15,755 nucleotides of DNA from VFJL01 sp037147395. GTDB taxonomy: Bacteria; Pseudomonadota; Gammaproteobacteria; Burkholderiales; Nitrosomonadaceae. The notes beneath the pieces are model-generated. The model saw nothing but the letters and a program-made list of their open reading frames with translations. It ran no database searches and was not told the DNA's origin. Shown one piece after another: positions 1 to 7,590 of this stretch (positions within the stretch are counted from its first letter, which is position 1; every line of letters starts with the position of its first letter). Position numbers and translations under genes: made by a program. The stretch lies in assembly GCA_037147395.1 (NCBI GenBank), contig JBAWVG010000036.1:1-15755 (forward strand), written 5' to 3'.

Positions 1-234
1 ATTTATATTAAGCGGACTAACCCGCCGACAGGATTAATATGGTGATGGCCCTCAAGATTTCAATAGCAGTCTTTTGCCTTATCTGAATATGCGCGAATCA
101 CCGTCCCCTCCACCATAGAGCTATTCGACCCGCGATGTTTGTGACGAAATTGAGTTAATCCAGAAGATCTTTGTGATGATGCACTGTGACAGGCCGCAAG
201 AAATGCGACCAGATGATTTATGCAGTATCTTTGT
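1..234. other. Gene-free left edge with small dyads
   Basis: No open frame here has a recognisable product. What can be seen is an AT-rich inverted repeat (ATATTAA at 5-11, TTAATAT at 34-40) enclosing a smaller GCGG/CCGC dyad (12-15 with 22-25), a stretch at 94-115 resembling the 3' end of the tmRNA at the other end of the window, and a GC-rich hairpin at 192-210. Short open stretches exist on both strands but have no ribosome site or family signature. The region lies beyond the last gene of the minus-strand cluster. Confidence 0.5.
192..210 (-). terminator. Hairpin after the methyltransferase gene, no U-tract
   Basis: On the minus strand GGTCGCA, a 5-base loop and TGCGGCC can form a 7-bp stem with one G-U pair, starting about 24 bases after the stop codon of the last gene in the cluster. 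There is no following T-run, so it is not a standard intrinsic terminator. It could be a 3'-end stabiliser or part of a Rho-dependent end. No better terminator for the cluster is visible in the window. Confidence 0.25.
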
Positions 235-1038
235 TTATTTTATGATGTCTGCGCTCTGTCGCACCCGCTCAAAAAAACACACTGCGGCAGCTGCTGCAAC
301 ATTCAAGGACTCTGTCCCACCTGGCATGTGAATACTCATCTGATCGCTGGATGATTGAAGCACTTCCTTCGATAGACCGGTCCCCTCATTGCCGAATAGG
401 AATGCTACCGGTCCAGTCAACTGGGCCTGGTAAAGATGAGTCTTTGCATGAAGCGTCGTTGCAATCACCTTACCGCTGAATTCTCGCACTACCTTTATCA
501 GATCCGATTGCTCATGAATCCGCAGCTGGAAATGCGCTCCCATCGATGCGCGCAATGTCTTAGGGGACCACGCATCTGCGCAGCCCGTGGATAGGTAGAT
601 ATCGACTGCACCGGCAGCAGCGGCAGAACGTAGGATCGAACCCAGATTACCAGGGTCTTGTATCGTCTCTAGCAGCACGCTAAAACTCTCTCCCTGGTAT
701 ACGGGAATGGCATCCATCAACGGGATGGAAATTAAAGCGATGATACCGATGGGGGTCTTGACTGGGGAGATTGCACGAAACAAGGAATCACTCATTACCA
801 CTACCGGCACTGACTGCTCTTTCTCCAGTTGCGCCAACAAGTCCTTTATCTCTTCATTCTGAAGTGCAGACTCACCAATGATCACTCTTTGAGGGGATCC
901 TAGTGATGCGCGATACGCTGTAATTAGATGCATTCCATCTAACAACGTTAATCCGCTTTCTCTGCGTTGTACGGCAGACTCCGACAGCTTGATGAGCTGC
1001 TTAAAGAGAGGATTCTCACTAGAGGTGATTGATTTCAC
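235..1038 (-). CDS. SpoU/TrmH-family RNA 2'-O-methyltransferase
   Basis: This is a 267-residue SPOUT-superfamily enzyme, expected to transfer a methyl group from SAM to a ribose 2'-OH in rRNA or tRNA; the target cannot be told from sequence. An N-terminal substrate-binding region (about 1-105, starting SSENPLFKQL) precedes the knotted catalytic domain. All three SpoU motifs are present: IQDPGNLGSILRSA (126-139), FLFGNEGTGLS (213-223) and MPGGTESLNVAAA (238-250). The start is GTG at 1038, 43 bases after tyrA, with no strong ribosome site, so a nearby alternative start is possible. It is the last gene of the gyrA-to-tyrA run and stands where aroA would normally be. RlmB and TsnR-like enzymes are relatives, but no specific symbol is justified. 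The family call is firm. Confidence 0.9.
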   Translation of the reverse strand: MKSITSSENPLFKQLIKLSESAVQRRESGLTLLDGMHLITAYRASLGSPQRVIIGESALQNEEIKDLLAQLEKEQSVPVVVMSDSLFRAISPVKTPIGIIALISIPLMDAIPVYQGESFSVLLETIQDPGNLGSILRSAAAAGAVDIYLSTGCADAWSPKTLRASMGAHFQLRIHEQSDLIKVVREFSGKVIATTLHAKTHLYQAQLTGPVAFLFGNEGTGLSKEVLQSSSDQMSIHMPGGTESLNVAAAAAVCFFERVRQSADIIK

Positions 1039-1081
1039 GGATCATCAGGCATGCACTTCCATGCCCGCCATATTCTACAAA

Positions 1082-1966
1082 TCAAGACTTATCTTGCAAC
1101 CACTGCTTCCGCGCATCACGAGCATCGGTAAAAATACTTTCCAATCCCTGACTGTCGTTCTGAGCCAACATCTCGCGAAGTTCAGTCAACTCATTCTGGT
1201 ATCCGTCGATGTGATTGAGAAGTGCTTCACGGTTAGCGAGGCAGATGTCTCTCCACATCTCTGGAGAACTGCCGGCGATACGGGTGAAATCCCGAAAACC
1301 ACTTCCTGCGAAACGTAACAACTCTTCCGGCTTGTCGCCGGCACTGGCGCAGATATAATTCATCAGTGTGAATGCCAGCACATGTGGCAGGTGGCTCATT
1401 GCAGCGAGGACAGTATCATGCTGCTCGGCTTTCATCAGTGAGACATGTGCACCACAACCCTTCCACAACTCGGTCACTCGGGTGACCGCATCGGCACTGC
1501 TCTCATCCATCGGTGTCAGCACCAGATTCTTATTACAAAATAAATCGACGCTGGCTGCAGCTACTCCGCTCAGTTCAGCACCTGCGATGGGATGACCGGG
1601 AACAAAGTTCTTGAGCATTCCAGGCATAAAGGAGCGTGCCGCCAAGATCACATCCTGCTTGGTGCTGCCAGCATCTGTGACGATCGTTCTACCCTCAAGG
1701 TGAGGTGCAATCCGTGCCATGACTTTACCAGTCTGCCCCACCGGCATAGCAAGAAATACCAAGTCAGCACCCTTCAATGCCAACGCTAGATCATCGGTGA
1801 TCTCATCTATCACCCCCATCTCACATGCTCGACACAGATTCTCACGACTGCGGCCAATACCAATGATGTGATTGACGAGTCCTGCTTTTCTCAGCGCCAA
1901 CGCGAAAGAGCCACCAATCAGGCCGACGCCGATAATCACCAGTTTATTGATCACAGCGCTTGCCAT
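1082..1966 (-). CDS. tyrA: Prephenate/cyclohexadienyl dehydrogenase
   Basis: TyrA oxidatively decarboxylates prephenate (or arogenate) to 4-hydroxyphenylpyruvate (or tyrosine), the committed step to tyrosine. The 294 residues show a Rossmann motif GVGLIGGS (13-20), then DAGSTKQ (98-104), GHPIAGAELSG (124-134) and SHLPHVLAF, whose histidines line the active site in this family. There is no fused chorismate mutase or ACT domain, so this is the stand-alone type found in betaproteobacteria and many gammaproteobacteria. The end of the second Rossmann strand reads IGIGRSREN, with Arg39 and no acidic residue where NAD-specific enzymes usually have Asp; this hints at NADP use, but that is inference. 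The gene starts with ATG, 38 bases after aroF, and is probably cotranscribed with it. Confidence 0.95.
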   Translation of the reverse strand: MASAVINKLVIIGVGLIGGSFALALRKAGLVNHIIGIGRSRENLCRACEMGVIDEITDDLALALKGADLVFLAMPVGQTGKVMARIAPHLEGRTIVTDAGSTKQDVILAARSFMPGMLKNFVPGHPIAGAELSGVAAASVDLFCNKNLVLTPMDESSADAVTRVTELWKGCGAHVSLMKAEQHDTVLAAMSHLPHVLAFTLMNYICASAGDKPEELLRFAGSGFRDFTRIAGSSPEMWRDICLANREALLNHIDGYQNELTELREMLAQNDSQGLESIFTDARDARKQWLQDKS

Positions 1967-2004
1967 CTCAAATAGGTTCTATTTTACTAGCGACAGGTTA
2001 TTCA

Positions 2005-3039
2005 CTACATGCTACGCCCAATGACTTGCGCAATTCCCCTGAGGGACCCCATCAGATCTTTAAACTCCTGTGGGTTCAAAGCCTGATCAGCGTCACACCA
2101 AGCTTCACAAGGATTGGGGTGCATCTCCACCAGAAGACCATCGGCACCAGCAGCAATCGCCGCACGCGCAAGCGCCGGAACCATCCATGCCTTGCCACCG
2201 GCATGTGAAGGATCGACGATCACAGGTAGGTGCGTCTCTTTTTTCAGGACCGGAATGCAAGTCACATCCATAACATTGCGGTATGCAGTCTCAAAGCTAC
2301 GAATACCTCGTTCACAGAAAATGATGTTGTGATTACCGCCTGCGGCAATGTACTCAGCAGCCATCAACCACTCTGAAATCGTGGCAGACATCCCTCTCTT
2401 AAGTATGATCGGCTTATTGGTTCGGCCTACCTCTTTCAATAGTTCGAAGTTTTGCATGCTGCGTGTGCCGATCTGGATCACGTCCACATCATTTTCTAGA
2501 AAGGTATCAAGCATCCGTGCATCCATCAGTTCAGTAACGATGGGTAAGTTATATTTATCTGCGGCTCTACGAAATATTCCCAGACCCTCCTCCCCCTTTC
2601 CTTGGAAGGTGTAAGGACTGGTACGTGGTTTAAAGGCACCACCACGCATCAATCTACAACCGGCATCGGCCACCTGCTGAGCAGCCAAGTCCATCTGCTG
2701 CTGAGTCTCCACCGAACACGGCCCTCCGATCACTTCAATCCGGTTGCCTCCCAATGCAACTGAATGAGTTCCACGGGTACCACCAATATTGATCACTGAG
2801 TCATTTTTATGTGATTCACGGGACACAATCTTGTATTGTTTGACGATGTGCATGGAGTACTCAACCCCAGGCAAGTTATTAAACATTTCCGGCTCAAGCT
2901 TACGCTCATCACCGATCGCACCGATCACCGTTCTCTCGGTACCACGTGAAATATTGGCATCCAGACCAAAGCTCTTTATTTTATTTACTACTACGTCTAC
3001 CTGTTCGTCAGTGACGCCACTATCCATGATGATGATCAA
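2005..3039 (-). CDS. aroF: DAHP synthase, type I-beta with N-terminal regulatory domain
   Basis: This enzyme condenses phosphoenolpyruvate and erythrose-4-phosphate to 3-deoxy-D-arabino-heptulosonate 7-phosphate, the first step of the shikimate pathway. The 344 residues divide into an N-terminal ferredoxin-like domain (about 1-70), as in Thermotoga-type enzymes where it gives feedback inhibition by tyrosine or phenylalanine, and a TIM-barrel catalytic domain. Seen in order are GGPCSVE (Cys108, metal ligand), KPRTSPYTFQG (137-147), LKRGM (213-217), CERGI (242-246), DPSHAGG (His279, metal ligand) and LLVEMHP (Glu305). The start is TTG at 3039: the opening M-I-I-I-M matches the family, and TTGA overlaps the hisC stop by 4 nt, suggesting translational coupling. 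The only nearby alternative is ATG at 3027, which would remove the conserved start. Confidence 0.95.
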   Translation of the reverse strand: MIIIMDSGVTDEQVDVVVNKIKSFGLDANISRGTERTVIGAIGDERKLEPEMFNNLPGVEYSMHIVKQYKIVSRESHKNDSVINIGGTRGTHSVALGGNRIEVIGGPCSVETQQQMDLAAQQVADAGCRLMRGGAFKPRTSPYTFQGKGEEGLGIFRRAADKYNLPIVTELMDARMLDTFLENDVDVIQIGTRSMQNFELLKEVGRTNKPIILKRGMSATISEWLMAAEYIAAGGNHNIIFCERGIRSFETAYRNVMDVTCIPVLKKETHLPVIVDPSHAGGKAWMVPALARAAIAAGADGLLVEMHPNPCEAWCDADQALNPQEFKDLMGSLRGIAQVIGRSM

Positions 3040-4148
3040 TCTGATTCTCCTAGTGCAACCTCAAGTGATTGTAGAAATTTCTGATTCTGCGACTCAAGAC
3101 CAATTGTAACTCTCAAGTGTTCTGGCATTTCATAGATCCCAATCGGGCGGATAATCACACCCTGTCTTAATAGGCTCTGATAGATCGAATCCACATTTCC
3201 TTTTTTTACGCGGAAGCTGATGAAGTTCCCATAAGACGGGATGTATTCGATGCCCAGACGACGAAGACCTGTTGTAACCTGCATCATCCCCGCCCAGTTG
3301 AGGGCATAAGAACGCTTCACAAATTCCACATCTCCCAACGCAGCGACTGCAGCGACCAGAGCGATGCTATTCACATTGAACGGCTGCCGTACTCGGTTCA
3401 TCAATCCAGCCACTTCTTCATTTACCAGACCAAATCCAACCCGTATCCCTGCCAGTCCGTAGGCTTTAGAGAAGGTACGTGTGATGAGCAAGTTAGGAAA
3501 CCGAGTCAACCAAGTGATACTGTCGGCCTTGGCTGTATCTGGCAAGTATTCATTGTAAGCCTCATCCAGCACCACCAGCACATCCTGAGATACCCGATGT
3601 AGAAACCGCAACAAATCAGCTGCCGTCAACAATGTTCCAGTAGGGTTATTTGGATTGGCGATAAATACTACGCGAGTCTCAGGTGTAATTGCATCCAGCA
3701 TTGCATCAAGGTCATGACCATAATTCATCGCAGGAACCTTGATACCACTTGCACCGACTGCCTGTGTCACTAGCGGATACACTGCAAATGCATGTTGCGA
3801 ATAAACCGCCGATGCACCTGGCTTCAAGAATACCCTAGCAGCAAGTTCCAACACATCATTGGATCCGTTACCCAAGACAATCTGATCACTGTTAATTCCA
3901 TACCGTTTCGATAAGGCCGCCTTCAACTCGAAACCGCTTCCATCTGGATACAATGACACTCCCTCAAGCGCTTCGGACATCGCTTCCAGCGCGAGCGGAC
4001 TCGGCCCCAATGGGTTCTCATTGGATGCAAGCTTGATGATTGAACGCTCATCCAGACCCATCTCACGTGCCAACTCAGATATAGGCTTACCCGGCTGGTA
4101 AGGCTGAATGGCTCGGATATATTCTGGCGCGAGGTCACAAATATTCAT
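3036..4148 (-). CDS. hisC: Histidinol-phosphate (and likely aromatic) aminotransferase
   Basis: This is a PLP-dependent class I/II aminotransferase that converts imidazole-acetol phosphate to histidinol phosphate. HisC proteins in aromatic clusters commonly also transaminate phenylpyruvate, hydroxyphenylpyruvate or prephenate, which fits its place between pheA and aroF. From the chosen start it has 370 residues. Motifs are PYQPGKPISELARE near the N-terminus, KLASNENPLGPSP, NPNNPTG, DEAYNEY, and TRTFSKAYGLAGIRVGF with the PLP lysine at residue 228. The frame stays open to an ATG at 4178, ten codons upstream. I prefer 4148 because homologues begin just before LAPEYIRAI and neither site has a strong ribosome signal. 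It begins 45 bases after pheA ends and overlaps aroF by 4 nt. Confidence 0.93.
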   Translation of the reverse strand: MNICDLAPEYIRAIQPYQPGKPISELAREMGLDERSIIKLASNENPLGPSPLALEAMSEALEGVSLYPDGSGFELKAALSKRYGINSDQIVLGNGSNDVLELAARVFLKPGASAVYSQHAFAVYPLVTQAVGASGIKVPAMNYGHDLDAMLDAITPETRVVFIANPNNPTGTLLTAADLLRFLHRVSQDVLVVLDEAYNEYLPDTAKADSITWLTRFPNLLITRTFSKAYGLAGIRVGFGLVNEEVAGLMNRVRQPFNVNSIALVAAVAALGDVEFVKRSYALNWAGMMQVTTGLRRLGIEYIPSYGNFISFRVKKGNVDSIYQSLLRQGVIIRPIGIYEMPEHLRVTIGLESQNQKFLQSLEVALGESD

Positions 4149-4193
4149 AATTTTTGTATCTTGGAATCGTAAGGTCATTCGATCTGAATGCGA

Positions 4194-5279
4194 TCATGCC
4201 ATGGGATAAGAACCAAGCACCTTCAAGAATGCGGCCTGCTCGCGTAACCCTGTGAGTGCCAACGCAACCTTCTCATCCTGCTGGTGGCCCTCTATATCAA
4301 CAAAGAATACATACTCCCATAGACCCCCTGTACGGGAGGGGCGAGATTCAAGACGGCTCATGCTAACGCCATAGCGTGCCAGCGGCTCTAGGAGCTCGTG
4401 GATCGCTCCAGGACGATTCTTGACAGACATCACTAGAGAGGTCCTATCCTTACCCGATACGGCAATATCTTGCGCACCAATCACCAAAAAGCGCGTTGTA
4501 TTTTTGGGATCATCCTCAATATTCTCACTACAGATGGCAAGACCAAACACCTCTGCCGCCTTTCTCCCTGCTATGGCTGCAGAATGCTCATCTTCTGAGG
4601 CTAACCTGGCGGCATCTGCATTACTCGCTGAGTGGATACGCGCCGGTCCAGATACCTGGGGAAGATTAGCGTTTAACCATTCGTGACACTGTGCAAAAGA
4701 CTGAGGGTGTGAGTAAATCTTTTTGATTCGCGTAAGATCGTTATGTTTCGCTAATAGAAACTGATGAACCGGCAACTGAACTTCTCCGCAGACCTTTAGT
4801 GGAGTCTGCATCAACAGGTCGAGCGTTCGGCCGACTCCACCCTCGGTAGAGTTCTCTACCGGGACAACACCATATCCCGCCTCACCCGATTCGACTTTAC
4901 GGAATACCTCGTCTATAGAACCACACGCTGAGGTCGTTACCATACTGCCAAAGCGTTTCAGTGTTGCCTCTTCAGAGAAAGTCCCACAGGGGCCAAGATA
5001 TGCCACGGTCAGGGGTTCTTCTAGGGAGCGACATACCGACATGATCTCAGTAAATAATTGCGTGACTTGCTCATCCGAAAGAGGGCCTGAATTCAACTTT
5101 TTTAACCGTGCAAGAACCTGTGCCTCGCGTTCAGGTCGGTACACGACACCACTCTTCAGTTGCCCAATCTGTCGCGCAAGGTCAGCACGTGTGCTTATTA
5201 ATTTAAGCAGTTCGCTGTCGATTGAATCTATTTGATCACGCAATTTACTGAGTTGATTGGTCATTTGATTTGAACTCAT
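4194..5279 (-). CDS. pheA: Bifunctional chorismate mutase/prephenate dehydratase (P-protein)
   Basis: PheA turns chorismate into prephenate and then phenylpyruvate, the branch to phenylalanine. Three domains are seen in 361 residues. An AroQ-type helical chorismate mutase (about 8-88) has LRDQIDSIDSELLKLISTRA. A prephenate dehydratase domain (about 91-270) has YLGPCGTFSEEA, VVPVENSTEGGVGRTLDLL and the catalytic NTTRF (260-264). A C-terminal ACT domain has NRPGAIHELL (288-297) and ESRPSR (311-316), the phenylalanine-binding elements of feedback-inhibited enzymes. Length and order are normal for the family. It starts with ATG 11 bases after serA, preceded only by a weak CACCAAG ribosome site; an in-frame ATG five codons later is the alternative. 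Confidence 0.96.
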   Translation of the reverse strand: MSSNQMTNQLSKLRDQIDSIDSELLKLISTRADLARQIGQLKSGVVYRPEREAQVLARLKKLNSGPLSDEQVTQLFTEIMSVCRSLEEPLTVAYLGPCGTFSEEATLKRFGSMVTTSACGSIDEVFRKVESGEAGYGVVPVENSTEGGVGRTLDLLMQTPLKVCGEVQLPVHQFLLAKHNDLTRIKKIYSHPQSFAQCHEWLNANLPQVSGPARIHSASNADAARLASEDEHSAAIAGRKAAEVFGLAICSENIEDDPKNTTRFLVIGAQDIAVSGKDRTSLVMSVKNRPGAIHELLEPLARYGVSMSRLESRPSRTGGLWEYVFFVDIEGHQQDEKVALALTGLREQAAFLKVLGSYPMA

Positions 5280-5290
5280 CTTGGTGACAA

Positions 5291-6490
5291 TTACCCGGCC
5301 AGTACCGGCAAGTAGCGGACCATCAATACTCCCGGAATCGCTGCAATCTCGTCAATTGTTTGCTGCGGAACGGGGCTATCCACATCGACTAAAGTGTAGG
5401 CCATCTCTCCACGCGATTTATTCATCATATTATGAATATTAAGACCGGCACTTGCCATGGTGGTAGAGATCTGCCCCAGGAGATTAGGAACGTTAGAATT
5501 AGCAACCGCAATCCGGTAGGGTGATTCACGTCCCATGGTCACGTTCGGGAAATTAACAGTATTGGTGATGTTTCCGTTCTCCAGATAATCCATTATCTGG
5601 CTAACCACCATTATTGCGCAATTCTCCTCTGCCTCATGGGTGGATGCCCCCAAATGTGGCAGCATAATGACCGACTCATTATTCTGAAATTTCTGACTGG
5701 GGAAATCGCATACATAATTTTTGATTCTGCCAGACTCAATCCCCTTCAGGACAGCGTCCTCATCGACAATTCCCTCTCTCGAGAAGTTGAGTAGGATCGA
5801 ACCCTTCTTCATGTTCTGCACTTGCTGCTGATTAATGAGGTGTCGAGTCGATTCCAATAATGGAACGTGCAGTGTGACGAAGTCACTGTTGTGCAGTAAC
5901 TCATCGATGCTCTGAGCTTTCTTCACCTCTGCTGAAAGATGCCATGCCGCATCCACGGTGATCTCCGGATCGTATCCCATCACTCTCATGCCCAACCGGA
6001 TCGCCGCATCTGCCACCAACCGACCAATTGCACCCAGACCAATGATACCCAGCGTGCGTCCCGGTAGCTCTATCCCTGCAAAATGCTTCTTACCTTCCTC
6101 TGCCAGTTTATGCAGAGCCGCATCATCGCCCTTCAACCCTTCCGTAAAACGAATTGCCGGAACCAGATTGCGAGACGCTAAAAGCATTCCCGCCAGCACC
6201 AACTCCTTCACCGCATTGGCATTGGCACCTGGGGCATTGAAAACCGCTACACCTCTTAAATTCATGTCCTTAACCGGGACATTATTAGTACCCGCTCCTG
6301 CCCGACCTATCGCCTTGACGCTGGCAGGAATATCCATCTTTAACATGTTATGAGAGCGCAGCAGGATCGCATCGGGTTGGGAAACTTCATTCCCTACCAC
6401 GTAATGGCTGGCCGGAAAATGCTTTAGCCCATGCGACGAAATCGCATTGAGCGTAAGTATCTGGAAGACCTTTTGTGCGCGCTCAGGCAT
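5291..6490 (-). CDS. serA: D-3-phosphoglycerate dehydrogenase, short form with ACT domain
   Basis: SerA oxidises 3-phosphoglycerate to 3-phosphohydroxypyruvate with NAD, the first step of serine synthesis. The 399 residues comprise a split substrate-binding domain, a Rossmann domain with GIIGLGAIG (148-156), the NFSREGIVDED segment with Arg238 as the expected catalytic arginine, PHLGAST with His279, and a C-terminal ACT domain (about 328-395, starting VANSNVPNLLGQI) for likely serine feedback. It is the two-domain-plus-ACT form, without the extra intervening domain of long SerA proteins. The region around CDFPSQKF (261-268), where related dehydrogenases carry the catalytic glutamate, is divergent. 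The ATG at 6490 lies inside the end of serC (8-nt overlap), implying coupled translation. Its product is the substrate of SerC, encoded just upstream. Confidence 0.95.
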   Translation of the reverse strand: MPERAQKVFQILTLNAISSHGLKHFPASHYVVGNEVSQPDAILLRSHNMLKMDIPASVKAIGRAGAGTNNVPVKDMNLRGVAVFNAPGANANAVKELVLAGMLLASRNLVPAIRFTEGLKGDDAALHKLAEEGKKHFAGIELPGRTLGIIGLGAIGRLVADAAIRLGMRVMGYDPEITVDAAWHLSAEVKKAQSIDELLHNSDFVTLHVPLLESTRHLINQQQVQNMKKGSILLNFSREGIVDEDAVLKGIESGRIKNYVCDFPSQKFQNNESVIMLPHLGASTHEAEENCAIMVVSQIMDYLENGNITNTVNFPNVTMGRESPYRIAVANSNVPNLLGQISTTMASAGLNIHNMMNKSRGEMAYTLVDVDSPVPQQTIDEIAAIPGVLMVRYLPVLAG

Positions 6491-7568
6491 GATTAATCTC
6501 GAACTCTCGCATGAATTCGACTAGCGCAACCACTCCCTCGATTGGCATGGCATTGTAAATTGAAGCCCTCATACCGCCCACTGAGCGGTGGCCTTTGAGT
6601 TGTATCAGACCCCGTTCCTGAGACTGTTGTAGGAATGCTTTATCTAGCGCAGCGTCTTTCAATGTGAAAGGAACATTCATCCGAGAACGGTCGGATTTGG
6701 CTACCGGGCAATGATAAAAATCGCTGGTATCGAGTAAGTCGTAAAGTAGTTTGGACTTGGCGATATTGACCTTTTCCATTGCAACCAATCCGCCATTCCT
6801 TTTTAACCACTCCAATACCAACCCCATGATATACATTGAATAGGTGGGAGGGGTGTTATACATAGAATCATTATCAGCGTGGACTTTGTAGTCGAACATG
6901 GTCGGGGTCCCTGGCAGAGTCACTCCCAGCAGGTCCTCTCGTACGATCACGATGGTTAACCCTGCTGGACCCATATTCTTCTGCGCCCCTGCATAGATCA
7001 GTCCGAAACGGGTTACCTCCAGAGGGCGCGACAAGATGCTAGAAGACATATCCGACACCAGCGGCACCTTGGCATCTACGTTGGGTACCCAGTTGAATTC
7101 AACGCCACCGATGGTCTCGTTCGGCGTGTAATGAACATATGCAGCAGCCGGGTCGAGCGTCCATCTGTCCTGTGTCGGGGCGCAACTGAAATTTTCAGCC
7201 TCAGATGAAGCGGCAATATTGACCGTGCAATATTTTTTCGCTTCCTTGATAGCCTTCTGAGACCACTCTCCGGTATTGATATAGTCGGCGCTTTTTTTGC
7301 CGCGCAACAGATTCATCGGAACCATTGCAAACTGACTGGAAGCACCCCCAGAGAGGAACAGAATCTTATAATTAGCGGGAATACTCGCCAGTTCGCGTAA
7401 ATCAGATTCGACCTTCGCTGCAATGGACATGAACTCTATCCCGCGATGACTCATCTCCATCACAGACATACTACTTCCATGCCAATCGAGCATCTCTTCG
7501 CGAGCCTGTTGCAATACCTCCTCAGGGAGTATCGCAGGGCCTGCGCTGAAATTAAATATTCGGTCCAT
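6483..7568 (-). CDS. serC: Phosphoserine aminotransferase
   Basis: SerC is a PLP enzyme that transfers an amino group from glutamate to 3-phosphohydroxypyruvate to give O-phosphoserine. In many proteobacteria it also serves pyridoxal phosphate synthesis by acting on the erythronate-derived keto acid. The 361 residues match the usual length. Seen are FNFSAGPAILPEEVL (5-19), MEMSHRG (38-43 region), FLSGGASSQFAMVP (71-84), NETIGGVEF and YAGAQKNMGPAG with the PLP lysine at 197; RSVGGMRASIYNA lies near the C-terminus. The ATG has a good ribosome site (AGGGA, 7575-7579, spacing 6) and lies 22 bases after gyrA. The gyrA-serC junction is a conserved arrangement in beta- and gammaproteobacteria. Confidence 0.97.
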   Translation of the reverse strand: MDRIFNFSAGPAILPEEVLQQAREEMLDWHGSSMSVMEMSHRGIEFMSIAAKVESDLRELASIPANYKILFLSGGASSQFAMVPMNLLRGKKSADYINTGEWSQKAIKEAKKYCTVNIAASSEAENFSCAPTQDRWTLDPAAAYVHYTPNETIGGVEFNWVPNVDAKVPLVSDMSSSILSRPLEVTRFGLIYAGAQKNMGPAGLTIVIVREDLLGVTLPGTPTMFDYKVHADNDSMYNTPPTYSMYIMGLVLEWLKRNGGLVAMEKVNIAKSKLLYDLLDTSDFYHCPVAKSDRSRMNVPFTLKDAALDKAFLQQSQERGLIQLKGHRSVGGMRASIYNAMPIEGVVALVEFMREFEINHA

Positions 7569-7590
7569 TCACTATCCCTGCAATCTCTTG

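Noticed and set aside
40..115. Possible tRNA ending in CCTCCACCA
   Set aside because: No matching acceptor 5' strand, D-arm or anticodon arm can be found upstream, and the T-arm cannot form a proper stem.
54..160. Short minus-strand frame with MVEGTVIRAYS, slightly reminiscent of transposase ends
   Set aside because: It is interrupted by stops on both sides, lacks a catalytic motif, and the resemblance is too weak to name a family.
4149..4178. Ten extra N-terminal codons of HisC
   Set aside because: Homologues start near MNICDLAPEY and the upstream ATG has no ribosome site; kept only as an alternative start.
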